From NCBI GenBank assembly GCA_934630375.1, contig CAKTVQ010000009.1:1-56310 (forward strand): a stretch of DNA of 56,310 nt, given 5' to 3'. Below, piece after piece: positions 16,496 to 26,259 of this stretch. Numbering within the stretch: the first letter of the stretch is position 1; each line of letters starts with the position of its first letter. Source of the DNA: an uncultured Collinsella sp. (GTDB lineage: Bacteria; Actinomycetota; Coriobacteriia; Coriobacteriales; Coriobacteriaceae). The notes under the pieces were generated by a model, which was not told the DNA's origin, ran no database searches, and saw only the letters and a program-made list of their open reading frames with translations. The position numbers and the translations under genes were made by a program.

Positions 16496-19400
16496 TTATT
16501 TAAGGATGATTTTGGTCGCGTATTCTCGTCGAGGGTCCCCGAAGAAGTCGCTCGGCGACATTTCGACAACCACTTCCCTCTTGCTGCCCAGTTGTCTTAC
16601 CACGCTGGATGGAAGAGCGACCTCAGCAGAGCCCTTTCCTGCAAAGGCCGTAGCAATTGGCTTTTCGTCTCTTTCTTTATACCTAGAAAGCCTAAAGAAC
16701 CTGAAATGAATGTCACATAAGGGCTTGCCTTCAAACCGAAGAACATACCCAAGAGATTCACTCGACAATAGCTTCCAGCCGTTAATGCCGAGCCCTTCGG
16801 CACAGTCAAGCAGTTGAACATCGGTCCAGGCGGGCTTCAGCTCTCCCGTTGACACGTCATCGCCATAGTACAGGGACAGCTTCAGCGGAAGACGACCGGG
16901 TGCCTTATGGTCGGTTTGTTGAAAGAGGCTTGTAAATCTAAAGAGATTGAATCCGTATTCACCAGGCTGCTTAAGGTTCTTGAAGAAAAGCGGTTTTGAA
17001 CCGAGCATCACCAGCACAGCCCTGTTGTACCTCCAACCACAGGAGACAATCTTAAAATTAGCAACGCTGGGACCGAGTTCTAGCGCATCTGCCAAACAGA
17101 TTGGACGCTCTTCGGATTTATTCGCAAGCCTTTCTGGAATGTCAACGTCTATTGCAGCAAGGGCCAGCTTAGCATCAGTCTCTTTGCCACTCTCTCTCGA
17201 CCGAATGCGAACGTGCAAGAACTCATCCTTCAGAAGTGTCTTTACTTCATATCGTTCCCATGCATTGAGAGAATATAGGCTCTCGCATTCGCCCGTCACA
17301 TCGGCTTCTTCGTGAACGCGCACAACGTCAATGGGAAGGCACGCTTGGAAGCCATATTCAGCTACAGCATACCCATGATCAACGCTGATGGACAGAGGCC
17401 TAAATTCTTGTATGGGCACCACTGCGAATCGGTAGCGGAAAACGACCTTGCCACCGGCAGATTTCTGCCTCGCCTCTATGGCGCACTCTTTGATATGCCA
17501 ACTGAATAGGTTTGCTTTTGACGGATCTAGCTCTATTCTTGCGGTACCCGCATTATCAGCATCGTCCTCAGACGCGACACGACGCGGTAATGACACCAGC
17601 TCGCCGTCGCAGCAACAAACGATATCCAGGTCTTTAAGCGCGTCCGCGCCGTCAAGCGCTTCTATGCTCACAGAGGGAAGCCCGTCGTTTGTATCAACCT
17701 CGTTAGGAATACGTCCATACAAGTCAACGCCGCCGCTCGTTTCTCCGATGATTCGGTGCTTATCTATCTTTGCAACATAGCGCTCCTGCCAAACGGCGAC
17801 CTCCTCGCCCGTCAGCTCGTTAACAACTGAACCTGCCGAACCGGGCTCTACATCATAGATGAAGATTTGACTATCACCCCAATCGCCAGAAGTCTCATAC
17901 TCCGAGACCGCTTTCATACCCTGGCCGGGAACAATCTTGTATCCATCTTTAACGATGTAGGCTATACGGCGCTTTTTCGTTAGCCGCTCGTTTTTGCCGC
18001 GCAAGCGATAGGAGCCCTTGCCGTCCTTTATAAATTCAAAACAGCCAGGCTTGTTCCTACTAAACGTCTGGCTCAACGAACTAAGCTCGATGTAGTCCCC
18101 CGTATGCTCGTCTTTGTGCATAAGCTTGAGCTCTACGTCATAACGAGCCCGAGGATCAATAGCAAAGCCGACAGCATTTAGGATGCATTTCCCGACGCTC
18201 ACATCAAATTCAGAGCTTGCCTTAAGCTCGCCATCGACATAATAGTCGATCTTGTCGCCAGCGAAATGCAATGGAAACTGCTGACGCGGCCAACGCATGG
18301 TGACAACGCCTTCAGAAAGATCCAGTTGCAAACTAGCAGTCGGAAGATAGATCAATCGATGAGTCTCGCTTCTCCGCTCTTGTGTCGAAGCAACGGTCTT
18401 CCTCCCCGCCGCCGAGGACGCCGAGCGTTCTTGATTATCACGAAGGGCCTGCATTGCAGCTTCTGGTAGACCGAAACTGGACAGCATCGTGTAACGGCTT
18501 TTGACCCTATTCGAATCCACAATTTGGGCTGCTACGCGCATGGACGCTTCGAATAGCGGTGCAATGGTTGAATCGGGCGCTTTCTCAAGGATATTAAGCA
18601 CGGCCTTTTCTGGAGTATAACGGCTCTCAGGATTTTTCAGCTCCCTAAGAACAGAGAGGCCATCCATCTCTCCGCCAAAACCCAGACCGCCTCGAGAAAC
18701 TTCTCGCGCAAGCGGAAGTAGTTTCTCCCATAGATTCGACCAAGAATCTTCAGATAGGCCACCGTGCAGGAGCGCGGTGTATAAATAGTAATTAGTTTCC
18801 TCTTCACGACCGTACAAGGGCATACCACGCTCTTCAACATGCTTAATAAATATATGCTTAACAAGCCCCTGCACGTTACTGTCGAGAATACCAAGACTCG
18901 CAAAGAAATTACCCCACAGGTTATGGTCGTTGAAAACCCTACGCGCCTTGTCGGCGACATAAACCATAAAAGCGTTTGGCAGGTACTTATCAATCAGCAT
19001 CAAGACAATACGCGGCTTTGTAGGATATCGTTTGATAAGCTCTTCAAACGCAGCGCTGAGCTCATCAAGGTCAGTCGAGAATTCTTCAAATGCCTGATAG
19101 ACCATGACATTTTCAGACCTAGAAGCAAGGTCATCGAAGGTGTCACGAGCCCTTTCTTCAAATTCTTCTAGCTCTTCTGAAAACAGCCCATGGGAGCGCG
19201 TGAGTGGAAAACGGCTCAGGTCGTATTCGTATTGTTCGATTGAAGACGTTGCCTCGGCCTTTAGTTCGAGAGGACGCCGAACTTCCAGCGGTTCTTTAAC
19301 GTTCGCCGGCTTCTCGGCAATCTTGGGCTGAAGCATCGAAGCCGCGAAGGCATCGGGGGCCGTGCGGTATTTCTTTCGCATCTTAATGATTGAATCGGCG

Positions 19401-19567
19401 TATCTGCTATCAAATTGAATATCTATCTCTTTATCGGTAAGAGACAAAAGATCGGGCAAGTTGCAGAAACCAGCATTTTGAATTGAACGCTTTAAGCGAA
19501 CGTCGTCAAAACGAAGTTCAGAAATGGATGCCTTCTTCAGCCTCTCAACGTAGTTCGTTTCGTTCAT
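16496..19567 (-). CDS. druH: DruH-like large protein (Druantia type III partner)
   Basis: About 1023 residues with no catalytic motif that I recognise. The N-terminal ~60 residues (ELRFDDVRLKRSIQNAGFCN then LPDLLSLTDKEI) look like a small helical, HhH-like segment; the middle is helical and the C-terminal half is rich in beta-type hydrophobic-polar alternation. The call rests on size and position: Druantia type III consists of a ~1000-residue or larger DruH followed by DruE, exactly the order here, with 12 bases between. I prefer the ATG at 19567, which has GGGGGA upstream; an ATG at 19579 has no ribosome site. It is the first gene of the operon. Homology to DruH is inferred from context and needs a profile search. 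Confidence 0.6.
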   Translation of the reverse strand: MNETNYVERLKKASISELRFDDVRLKRSIQNAGFCNLPDLLSLTDKEIDIQFDSRYADSIIKMRKKYRTAPDAFAASMLQPKIAEKPANVKEPLEVRRPLELKAEATSSIEQYEYDLSRFPLTRSHGLFSEELEEFEERARDTFDDLASRSENVMVYQAFEEFSTDLDELSAAFEELIKRYPTKPRIVLMLIDKYLPNAFMVYVADKARRVFNDHNLWGNFFASLGILDSNVQGLVKHIFIKHVEERGMPLYGREEETNYYLYTALLHGGLSEDSWSNLWEKLLPLAREVSRGGLGFGGEMDGLSVLRELKNPESRYTPEKAVLNILEKAPDSTIAPLFEASMRVAAQIVDSNRVKSRYTMLSSFGLPEAAMQALRDNQERSASSAAGRKTVASTQERRSETHRLIYLPTASLQLDLSEGVVTMRWPRQQFPLHFAGDKIDYYVDGELKASSEFDVSVGKCILNAVGFAIDPRARYDVELKLMHKDEHTGDYIELSSLSQTFSRNKPGCFEFIKDGKGSYRLRGKNERLTKKRRIAYIVKDGYKIVPGQGMKAVSEYETSGDWGDSQIFIYDVEPGSAGSVVNELTGEEVAVWQERYVAKIDKHRIIGETSGGVDLYGRIPNEVDTNDGLPSVSIEALDGADALKDLDIVCCCDGELVSLPRRVASEDDADNAGTARIELDPSKANLFSWHIKECAIEARQKSAGGKVVFRYRFAVVPIQEFRPLSISVDHGYAVAEYGFQACLPIDVVRVHEEADVTGECESLYSLNAWERYEVKTLLKDEFLHVRIRSRESGKETDAKLALAAIDVDIPERLANKSEERPICLADALELGPSVANFKIVSCGWRYNRAVLVMLGSKPLFFKNLKQPGEYGFNLFRFTSLFQQTDHKAPGRLPLKLSLYYGDDVSTGELKPAWTDVQLLDCAEGLGINGWKLLSSESLGYVLRFEGKPLCDIHFRFFRLSRYKERDEKPIATAFAGKGSAEVALPSSVVRQLGSKREVVVEMSPSDFFGDPRREYATKIILK

Positions 19568-19770
19568 AGCATCCCCCATGCCGCAGTTGCATCTAATGCC
19601 GCCATTACTGACCCTTTATTAGCATCGGTCTGTCGTGACGTAGGTTAAATCATACCGTGCAGCTATTTACGCGACTCGCTCCCAAAGGCATCCGTTGAGG
19701 CCGTTTCTGCAGACGGTCGGTATCGTCCGGTGAACAGCTCAAGAAATTGTTCGCAATGACTCAAGTGAGC

Positions 19771-19815
19771 TTTTATTGCGCAATAAAAAGGAGGTCAAAA
19801 TGATTCGGTCGTGAA
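19771..19815 (+). other. palindrome, strong ribosome site and a 4-codon frame
   Basis: TTTTATTGCGCAATAAAA (19771-19788) is a perfect 18-bp palindrome. It is directly followed by AAGGAGG and an ATG at 19800 whose frame ends after four codons (MIRS, TGA). A GTG frame of 13 codons begins inside that stop. This may be a gene relic, a leader peptide or an operator remnant. The rest of 19580-19948 shows no gene; it should hold the promoter of the druH operon, but I see no clear hexamers. Confidence 0.3.
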
Positions 19816-19948
19816 CTTGGGCATAGGCTACCAGCCCAAAAGCTCGCCATAGACCAAAGAGCTCTTCTTCGCCATTATTCCTATGCGAAGCACTTTGGCG
19901 CTAACATCAACATAGATTGAAATTACAGGCATTACTCAGGAGGCACGC

Positions 19949-20149
19949 ATGCGCGCTGAAAAGTCAGCCACCCTCTCGCAGACAGGATTCGATTTCGCAG
20001 ACAAAGGTTGCCTCGAAACCAATAAGGCCATCCAACAATCCATCGCCCGCGGCTACGATGACCTTGTCAACGACCGCATACGCCCCTGGAAACAGGCAAA
20101 GGCCGAAGCCGATAGGATGCGAACCATCAACCACCCCTCCCCCATGTAA
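19949..20149 (+). CDS. small hypothetical protein
   Basis: 66 residues with balanced charge and a predicted helical middle (KAIQQSIARGYDDLVNDRIR and AKAEADRMRT). No family recognised; size and charge would fit an antitoxin or regulator, but no toxin gene lies beside it. AGGAGG five bases before the ATG supports translation. It sits between the right edge of the defence island and serC, reading toward serC with 115 bases between. A weak extended -10 (TGC TAAAGT, 20217-20225) after it probably serves serC. Confidence 0.5.
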   Translation: MRAEKSATLSQTGFDFADKGCLETNKAIQQSIARGYDDLVNDRIRPWKQAKAEADRMRTINHPSPM

Positions 20150-20264
20150 CCATCCTGTAAATCATAGCGGCGCACTCGGGTTTTGCTGTGATGCGGTCGC
20201 GCCCGATGCTGCACTGTGCTAAAGTATCCCGAACGTTCAAACGACTACGAGGGGGACCTAGAAG

Positions 20265-21389
<1,125 letters not shown>

Positions 21390-21461
21390 CCCGCAACACG
21401 CGGGCCGACCAGCCACCTCAGACCACCTGTTTACATCAAAACCTGCTAAGGAGTTTTTTCC

Positions 21462-22625
21462 ATGCGCAAGATTAAGACCATCGACGACATCACCAAAGAC
21501 GGCAAAGTCGAGTTTGGCGAGGGCTACGAGTTTGTGGACACCGCCGAGGAGGCCGACGCCATCCTGATGCGCTCGACCGACCTGCACGGCTACGAGCTGC
21601 CCGAGGGCATCCGCGCCATCGCCCGCTGCGGCGCCGGCGTCAACAACATCCCCGTCGAGGAGTACGCCAAGAAAGGCGTCGTCGTCTTTAACTCCCCCGG
21701 CGCCAACAGCAACGCCGTCAAGGAGCTCGTCCTGGGCATGCTGGTGCTTTCGAGCCGCGGCGTAGTGCAGTCGATGAACTGGGTACGCGACAACGCCGAC
21801 GACCCCGAGATTCAGGTCGACGCCGAGAAGGCCAAGAAGGCCTTTGTGGGCCGCGAGCTCAAGGGCAAGCGCATCGGCGTCATCGGCCTGGGCAACGTGG
21901 GTTCCAAGGTCGCCAACGCCTGCGTCGATCTGGGTATGGACGTCTACGGCTACGATCCGTTCATTTCCGTCGAACACGCTTGGGTGCTGAGCCGCGAGGT
22001 GCAGCGCGTGGGCACGCTCGAGGACCTGTGCCGCGGCTGCGACTACCTCACCGTGCATGTGCCCAGCAAGGCAGACACCATCGGCATGATCAGCACCGAG
22101 CAGATCGACCTCCTGGCCCCGGGCGCCGTGCTGATCAACTACGCGCGCGAGACCATCATTGACGAGGACGCCGTCGAAGCCGCCCTGCGCGAGGGCAAGC
22201 TCAGCTGGTTTAGCTGCGACTTTGCCACGCCCAAGACCGTCAAGATGCCCAACACGTTTATCACCACGCACTCGGGCGCCGGCACCGGCGAGGCCGAGGC
22301 CAACTGCGCCGACATGGCCATCAGCGAGCTCAAGGATTACCTGGAGAACGGCAACATCGCGCACAGCGTCAACTACCCCGCCTGCAGCATGGGCAAGGCG
22401 CGCGCCGCGAGCCGCATCGCCTGCCTGCACGCCAACGTGCCCAACATGATCGGCCAGATCACGGCAATCCTGGCCAAGGACAACGCCAACGTGCAGCGTA
22501 TGACCAACGAATCTGCCGGCGAGAACGCCTACACCATGTTCGACACCGACGAGCACCTGAACAGCAGCACGATTGAGGCGCTTAAGCAGATTCCGTCGAT
22601 GTATCGCGTGCGCGTGATTAAATAG
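21462..22625 (+). CDS. serA: D-3-phosphoglycerate dehydrogenase with C-terminal ACT domain
   Basis: 387 residues, the short form of the enzyme (no intervening domain). The Rossmann motif GVIGLGNVGSKVANA is near residue 145. The substrate/NAD residues RCGAGVNNIP (~52) and INYARETIIDE (~225) are present, and the catalytic histidine region is THSGAGTGEAE (~267). The last ~70 residues (from ASRIACLHANVPNMIGQIT) form an ACT domain, usually the serine-feedback site. It oxidises 3-phosphoglycerate, the first step of serine synthesis. AAGGAG lies eight bases before the ATG. A strong terminator follows at 22666. Confidence 0.95.
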   Translation: MRKIKTIDDITKDGKVEFGEGYEFVDTAEEADAILMRSTDLHGYELPEGIRAIARCGAGVNNIPVEEYAKKGVVVFNSPGANSNAVKELVLGMLVLSSRGVVQSMNWVRDNADDPEIQVDAEKAKKAFVGRELKGKRIGVIGLGNVGSKVANACVDLGMDVYGYDPFISVEHAWVLSREVQRVGTLEDLCRGCDYLTVHVPSKADTIGMISTEQIDLLAPGAVLINYARETIIDEDAVEAALREGKLSWFSCDFATPKTVKMPNTFITTHSGAGTGEAEANCADMAISELKDYLENGNIAHSVNYPACSMGKARAASRIACLHANVPNMIGQITAILAKDNANVQRMTNESAGENAYTMFDTDEHLNSSTIEALKQIPSMYRVRVIK

Positions 22626-22665
22626 CGCCGGCGCCAAGCCTACCAGACAGGCCACGAAACCCATT

Positions 22666-22694
22666 CGGCCCCCGTTTTCACGAAACGGGGGCCG
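22666..22694 (+). terminator. terminator of serC-serA
   Basis: CGGCCCCCGTTT and AAACGGGGGCCG pair perfectly around tcacg and are followed by ATTTCGTT. It starts 40 bases after the serA stop codon. Confidence 0.75.
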
Positions 22695-22729
22695 ATTTCG
22701 TTGCTCCGGACGACTTTAAAATGATACCC

Positions 22730-22882
22730 AGAACAAGTTTTTTCGGATAATAGACGGTAAGACCCAAATCACTCAGCGCACCCGCTTTGATAAACAGCTT
22801 TATCAGGGACTTTAGTAGGTAAAAATCAATCTCTATGTGCCGAATGTAAGTTGACTGTCTATTTTCCGAAACAACTTATTCT
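22730..22882. mobile_element. MITE-like element with ~29-bp terminal inverted repeats
   Basis: The ends 22730-22758 and 22854-22882 are inverted copies of each other (25 of 29 positions; the core TTTCGG-A-AATAGAC is shared). The interior of ~95 bases has no open frame and is A+T-rich. This fits a non-autonomous transposon remnant or a structured RNA. No clear target-site duplication was found. The remainder of the gap 22626-22973 shows only the serA terminator. Confidence 0.45.
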
Positions 22883-22973
22883 AGATAGCATTTTTAAGAC
22901 TCCTCCAAGGCAAAATTGAAGCCTTTTTTGCGACCAAAACTCTAGTTCACGCGACCGTTTTCCACCCGCGCGA

Positions 22974-24071
22974 CTACATTTCCGCCCAATTGATAAAAAT
23001 CTCCTCACGAAGCCGCCGTTCGAGCTCCTGCTGTCGCGGCGTCTTGTCTTTCAGCGGCACATCGAGATAGGACATGATGAGCTCCATCACCACGCGGAAG
23101 GCATCGGAGTCGGCCAGCTGACCATAGGTCATCAAAACGACGGGATATCCCATCGCTTGCAGCGCCGTCGTTCGGTCGGAGTCCGAAATCTTGGATTCTA
23201 TGGATCCATGAATGGCTTTACCTTGGCATTCAACCAGACACTCTCGACTACCGTCCTTATTTGCCAGCAGGATATCGGCATAGCGCCTATCAAGCCCCGA
23301 AATCAGGCGGGCGCTGCGCGTCATACGAATCTCAACGTTATTGGTAAGGCGCAGCCCTTCGCCGCCGCGCAACCTCGTAAGGCCAAACAGCATCGAAGCC
23401 TGGACCTCGAGCGGCGATGCTGCCACCCCCGTAATGCATTTCGCGGCTCGTATGAACGATTTAGCGCCGCGGAGCCCCCGGATCTTATCGACGTACTCTG
23501 CAAGCTCAGAGAACTCGATCAAGGGCGGTCGTTTCCACAAGTCCGTTGGACTCCCCGAGACATCCTTTACGTTTTCCCAGCCCAACCGTGCGTCACCCCA
23601 CTGGCCCCCATATGCCTGCACAAGTGCCGACTTTACCTGAGGCGCAATCTTGCACACGGCAAAGGTGCCGCACATCTCATACATGCACATGATCAGACGT
23701 TCGTTTGAGACCGAGGAAGCCAGGGTCAGCAGGGTAAAGAGCGGGGACGCAACATCGAGGCCAAACTCCGTCTGCCGCACATAATCAAACGGCCTCTCCC
23801 CGTTCCAAACATGCCTGACAATGCGATCGCCCTTACGCCCGCAGCTGCCCTGCGACAACACGTGTAACGGGGTGCCCAAGAAATGCTTGACGAGCGGATG
23901 CTCACAAAGATGCTCCCTGCGCTGATCGTCCGCAGAATCGGGCAGGTCCGGCATTATCGCCAAAACCTGTGGAGGTATCCGGTGATACCGAAAGGCAGAT
24001 ATGTCGCACAGCATGTCGTCCATAAAGGCTACGTACCCACCGCGCCGTTTGTAAACCCGCTCGGACGGCAA
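22974..24071 (-). CDS. hypothetical protein, putative PD-(D/E)XK-like family, paralogue 1
   Basis: 365 residues if started at the TTG at 24071; an ATG at 24023 would give 349, and neither has a clear ribosome site. The C-terminal half (from ~residue 215) resembles a restriction-endonuclease-like fold: SPLEVQASMLFGL carries a candidate first Glu, RRYADILLANKDG an Asp, and CLVECQGKAIHG the Glu-x-Gln strand, then DRTTALQAMGYPVVLMT. The N-terminal half ends in MYEMCGTFAV. The protein at 32280-33470 shares the whole layout. Nuclease activity is an inference from pattern only; the third residue is Gln rather than Lys. Related proteins with an N-terminal AbiEi-like part occur in Coriobacteriia as defence or toxin-like genes. 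Confidence 0.5.
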   Translation of the reverse strand: MPSERVYKRRGGYVAFMDDMLCDISAFRYHRIPPQVLAIMPDLPDSADDQRREHLCEHPLVKHFLGTPLHVLSQGSCGRKGDRIVRHVWNGERPFDYVRQTEFGLDVASPLFTLLTLASSVSNERLIMCMYEMCGTFAVCKIAPQVKSALVQAYGGQWGDARLGWENVKDVSGSPTDLWKRPPLIEFSELAEYVDKIRGLRGAKSFIRAAKCITGVAASPLEVQASMLFGLTRLRGGEGLRLTNNVEIRMTRSARLISGLDRRYADILLANKDGSRECLVECQGKAIHGSIESKISDSDRTTALQAMGYPVVLMTYGQLADSDAFRVVMELIMSYLDVPLKDKTPRQQELERRLREEIFINWAEM

Positions 24072-24177
24072 ACGCGCTGGCTCGGCCTGCGAACGGTAAA
24101 TGCTGCTGCGCGCGCGTCGCGAATCTCTCAGGAGGCTTACAATCGGTTTGGAAAGCAGACTGATTGTGAGGTTGCAT

Positions 24178-25398
24178 ATGGTTGATGAGGACTTTGCCTG
24201 GCGGCTTGCTCAGGAGCTTGTGCGGATCGACAGCTCAGACCCGGGCGCGTATGAGGATGAAATTGAGCGCTTCATTAAGAAGCTCATTGAGCAGCAGCTG
24301 GCACAACTTGATAGTTCTGCGCTCGATGCCGTGCAGATTGAGGAGCTCGAAGTGCTGCCCGGGCGCCGCAACCTTAAAGTCACCGTGCCGGGCCAAAGCG
24401 ACGAGCCGCGGCTGATCTATATCTGCCACATGGATACCGTCACCTTGGGCGATGGCTGGGACGCAGACATCGCACCGCTTGGGGCGGTTGTGCGCAACGA
24501 TAAACTCTATGGCCGCGGTGCCTGCGATATGAAGGGTGGCCTGGCCTGCGCCATTGCCGCACTGGTCCATACGCTCGAGCGCGTGGCGGCGGATGGCGCG
24601 CTGCCACGCCGCGGCTTTTCGCTCATCTGCTCGGTCGACGAGGAAGACTTCATGCGCGGCTCAGAGGCCGCGATCGATGCTGGCTGGGTCGGCTCGCGCG
24701 AATGGGTGCTGGACACCGAACCCACCGACGGACAGATCCAGGTGGCGCACAAGGGGCGTACGTGGTTCGAGATCGAGATGGCCGGCGTCACGGCGCACGC
24801 GAGCCAGCCTTGGAAGGGCACAGACGCCGTCGCCGCCATGGCCGAGGTCGTGTGTTCGCTTCGTCGCGCGTTTGCGACGCTGCCTTTACATGAGGAGCTG
24901 GGGCCTTCGACCGTCACATTTGGACAGATTGAGGGCGGCTATCGCCCCTATGTCGTGCCCGACCATGCCAAGGTCTGGGTCGACATGCGCCTGACGCCGC
25001 CGACCGATACGGCCGCCGCGATCAACATGGTCGAGCATGCCATTGCCGCCGCCGAGGCCGCGGTTCCCGGTTGCCATGGCAGCTACGCCGTGACGGGCGA
25101 CCGCCCCGCCATCGAGCGCGACCCGAACCCTCCCCTTCTAGCCGCGCTCAAGCGTGCCGCCGATGACGCGACGGACGCGGACACGACCGTCGGCTTCTTT
25201 ACCGGCTACACCGATACCGCCGTCATTGCCGGCAAGACAGGCAACCGCAACTGCATGAGCTACGGTCCCGGCTCGTTGGCGCTCGCGCACAAGCCCAACG
25301 AATATGTGCCCCATACCGATATCGTTCGCTGCCAAAACGTGCTCATCGCGCTTGCAGACAACGCGCTCTGGGACGCGAGCGGCCAAGTTGGGGCATAA
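24178..25398 (+). CDS. M20-family metallopeptidase (ArgE/DapE/ACY1 type)
   Basis: 406 residues from the ATG at 24178, which has GTGAGG seven bases upstream; the frame extends to 24100 without support. Zinc ligands and catalytic residues are in family order: HMDTV (~83-87), GRGACDMKGG (~116-125), DEEDF (~158-162), a DTEP motif (~181) and the terminal His in AHKPNEYVPH (~378). The dimerisation domain lies between. The family hydrolyses N-acyl amino acids or small peptides; substrate is not readable. A DUF1015-like gene follows after 39 bases, suggesting co-transcription. Confidence 0.85.
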   Translation: MVDEDFAWRLAQELVRIDSSDPGAYEDEIERFIKKLIEQQLAQLDSSALDAVQIEELEVLPGRRNLKVTVPGQSDEPRLIYICHMDTVTLGDGWDADIAPLGAVVRNDKLYGRGACDMKGGLACAIAALVHTLERVAADGALPRRGFSLICSVDEEDFMRGSEAAIDAGWVGSREWVLDTEPTDGQIQVAHKGRTWFEIEMAGVTAHASQPWKGTDAVAAMAEVVCSLRRAFATLPLHEELGPSTVTFGQIEGGYRPYVVPDHAKVWVDMRLTPPTDTAAAINMVEHAIAAAEAAVPGCHGSYAVTGDRPAIERDPNPPLLAALKRAADDATDADTTVGFFTGYTDTAVIAGKTGNRNCMSYGPGSLALAHKPNEYVPHTDIVRCQNVLIALADNALWDASGQVGA

Positions 25399-25437
25399 TA
25401 AGCCGCGAACAAACCGACCCGCGCGTTAGGACCGCCC

Positions 25438-26127
25438 ATGAAAGCACTCCCGTTTCCCTGCATCCGCCCAGCTCAGGACCGCGTGCTCGAAGCACTGCCG
25501 CAGATGGGCGGCATCCTGAACGGCAACGATGCTCTGCGCGGAGCCATTGCCGATGGCCTGATGCTCAAGGATCCAGGCGCGGCGTATTACGTGTACGAAT
25601 GCTCGGGGGAGCCAGGTCGCGTGACGGGCGTCGTGGCGATTTGCCCGGTTAACGTACTGACGGGTAGCGACGAGGCTGCCGCCGAGAGCGTCGACGCACT
25701 CGCCGCCGCGCGCGCGATCGCCGAGCTTAAGGTGCAGCCCCGCCCTGTAACACTCGCCTACGAAGCCTCGCCCGTCATGGATATCATCCTTGGCGCCGCC
25801 AAAGAAGGAGCGTCGCTTTATGCCGTCACCGACCCCACCGGCATTACGCATCGCGTATGGGAAGTCAAGCGCGAGGACGCTGTTGCCGCCATCCGAGCCA
25901 TGCTCGACCAGGCACCGGAGCCGACGCCGGCAGACGCTGCCTACGCCGCCGCGCTGGCAGGGGCGGCACAGCTCCTGACAGACGAGGCCCTCGCAGCCGG
26001 CACCTATACGGGCAAAGAGCCCTTCAACTTTGCCATTGCCGCGTTGTTCCCCGCCGTGCAGGTGAGCGGCGACGCACCGCAGGTTCCAACGGGTCTGCTC
26101 ACCCACCAGATCGCACGGTGGTTCTAG
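25438..26127 (+). CDS. short DUF1015-like protein
   Basis: 229 residues. The start, FPCIRPAQDRVLEALPQMGG, and the segment YYVYECSGEPGRVTGVVAIC near residue 46 resemble the N-terminal half of DUF1015 proteins, which are normally about 400 residues. The conserved ADGHHR core of full-length members is not present, so this is a shortened or diverged form. It has a TTAGGA site before the ATG and follows the M20 peptidase. The function of the family is not established. Confidence 0.5.
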   Translation: MKALPFPCIRPAQDRVLEALPQMGGILNGNDALRGAIADGLMLKDPGAAYYVYECSGEPGRVTGVVAICPVNVLTGSDEAAAESVDALAAARAIAELKVQPRPVTLAYEASPVMDIILGAAKEGASLYAVTDPTGITHRVWEVKREDAVAAIRAMLDQAPEPTPADAAYAAALAGAAQLLTDEALAAGTYTGKEPFNFAIAALFPAVQVSGDAPQVPTGLLTHQIARWF

Positions 26128-26171
26128 CCGAGCGTAAACGCTTAGCACAAAGACTCGGCAGCTCAACAAAC

Positions 26172-26214
26172 AAGGGGCGGAGATGCAATACATGCGCATG
26201 CATCCCCGCCCCTT
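26172..26214. terminator. bidirectional hairpin between convergent genes
   Basis: AAGGGGCGGAGATGCA and TGCATCCCCGCCCCTT pair with one mismatch around a ten-base loop, with TTT after it on the plus strand and TTGTTTG on the minus strand. It separates the DUF1015-like gene from the phosphatase gene ending at 26260. Confidence 0.6.
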
Positions 26215-26259
26215 TCACATCGAGCAATGATGTCGGCGATCCGCGTCGCCACGCCCAAA

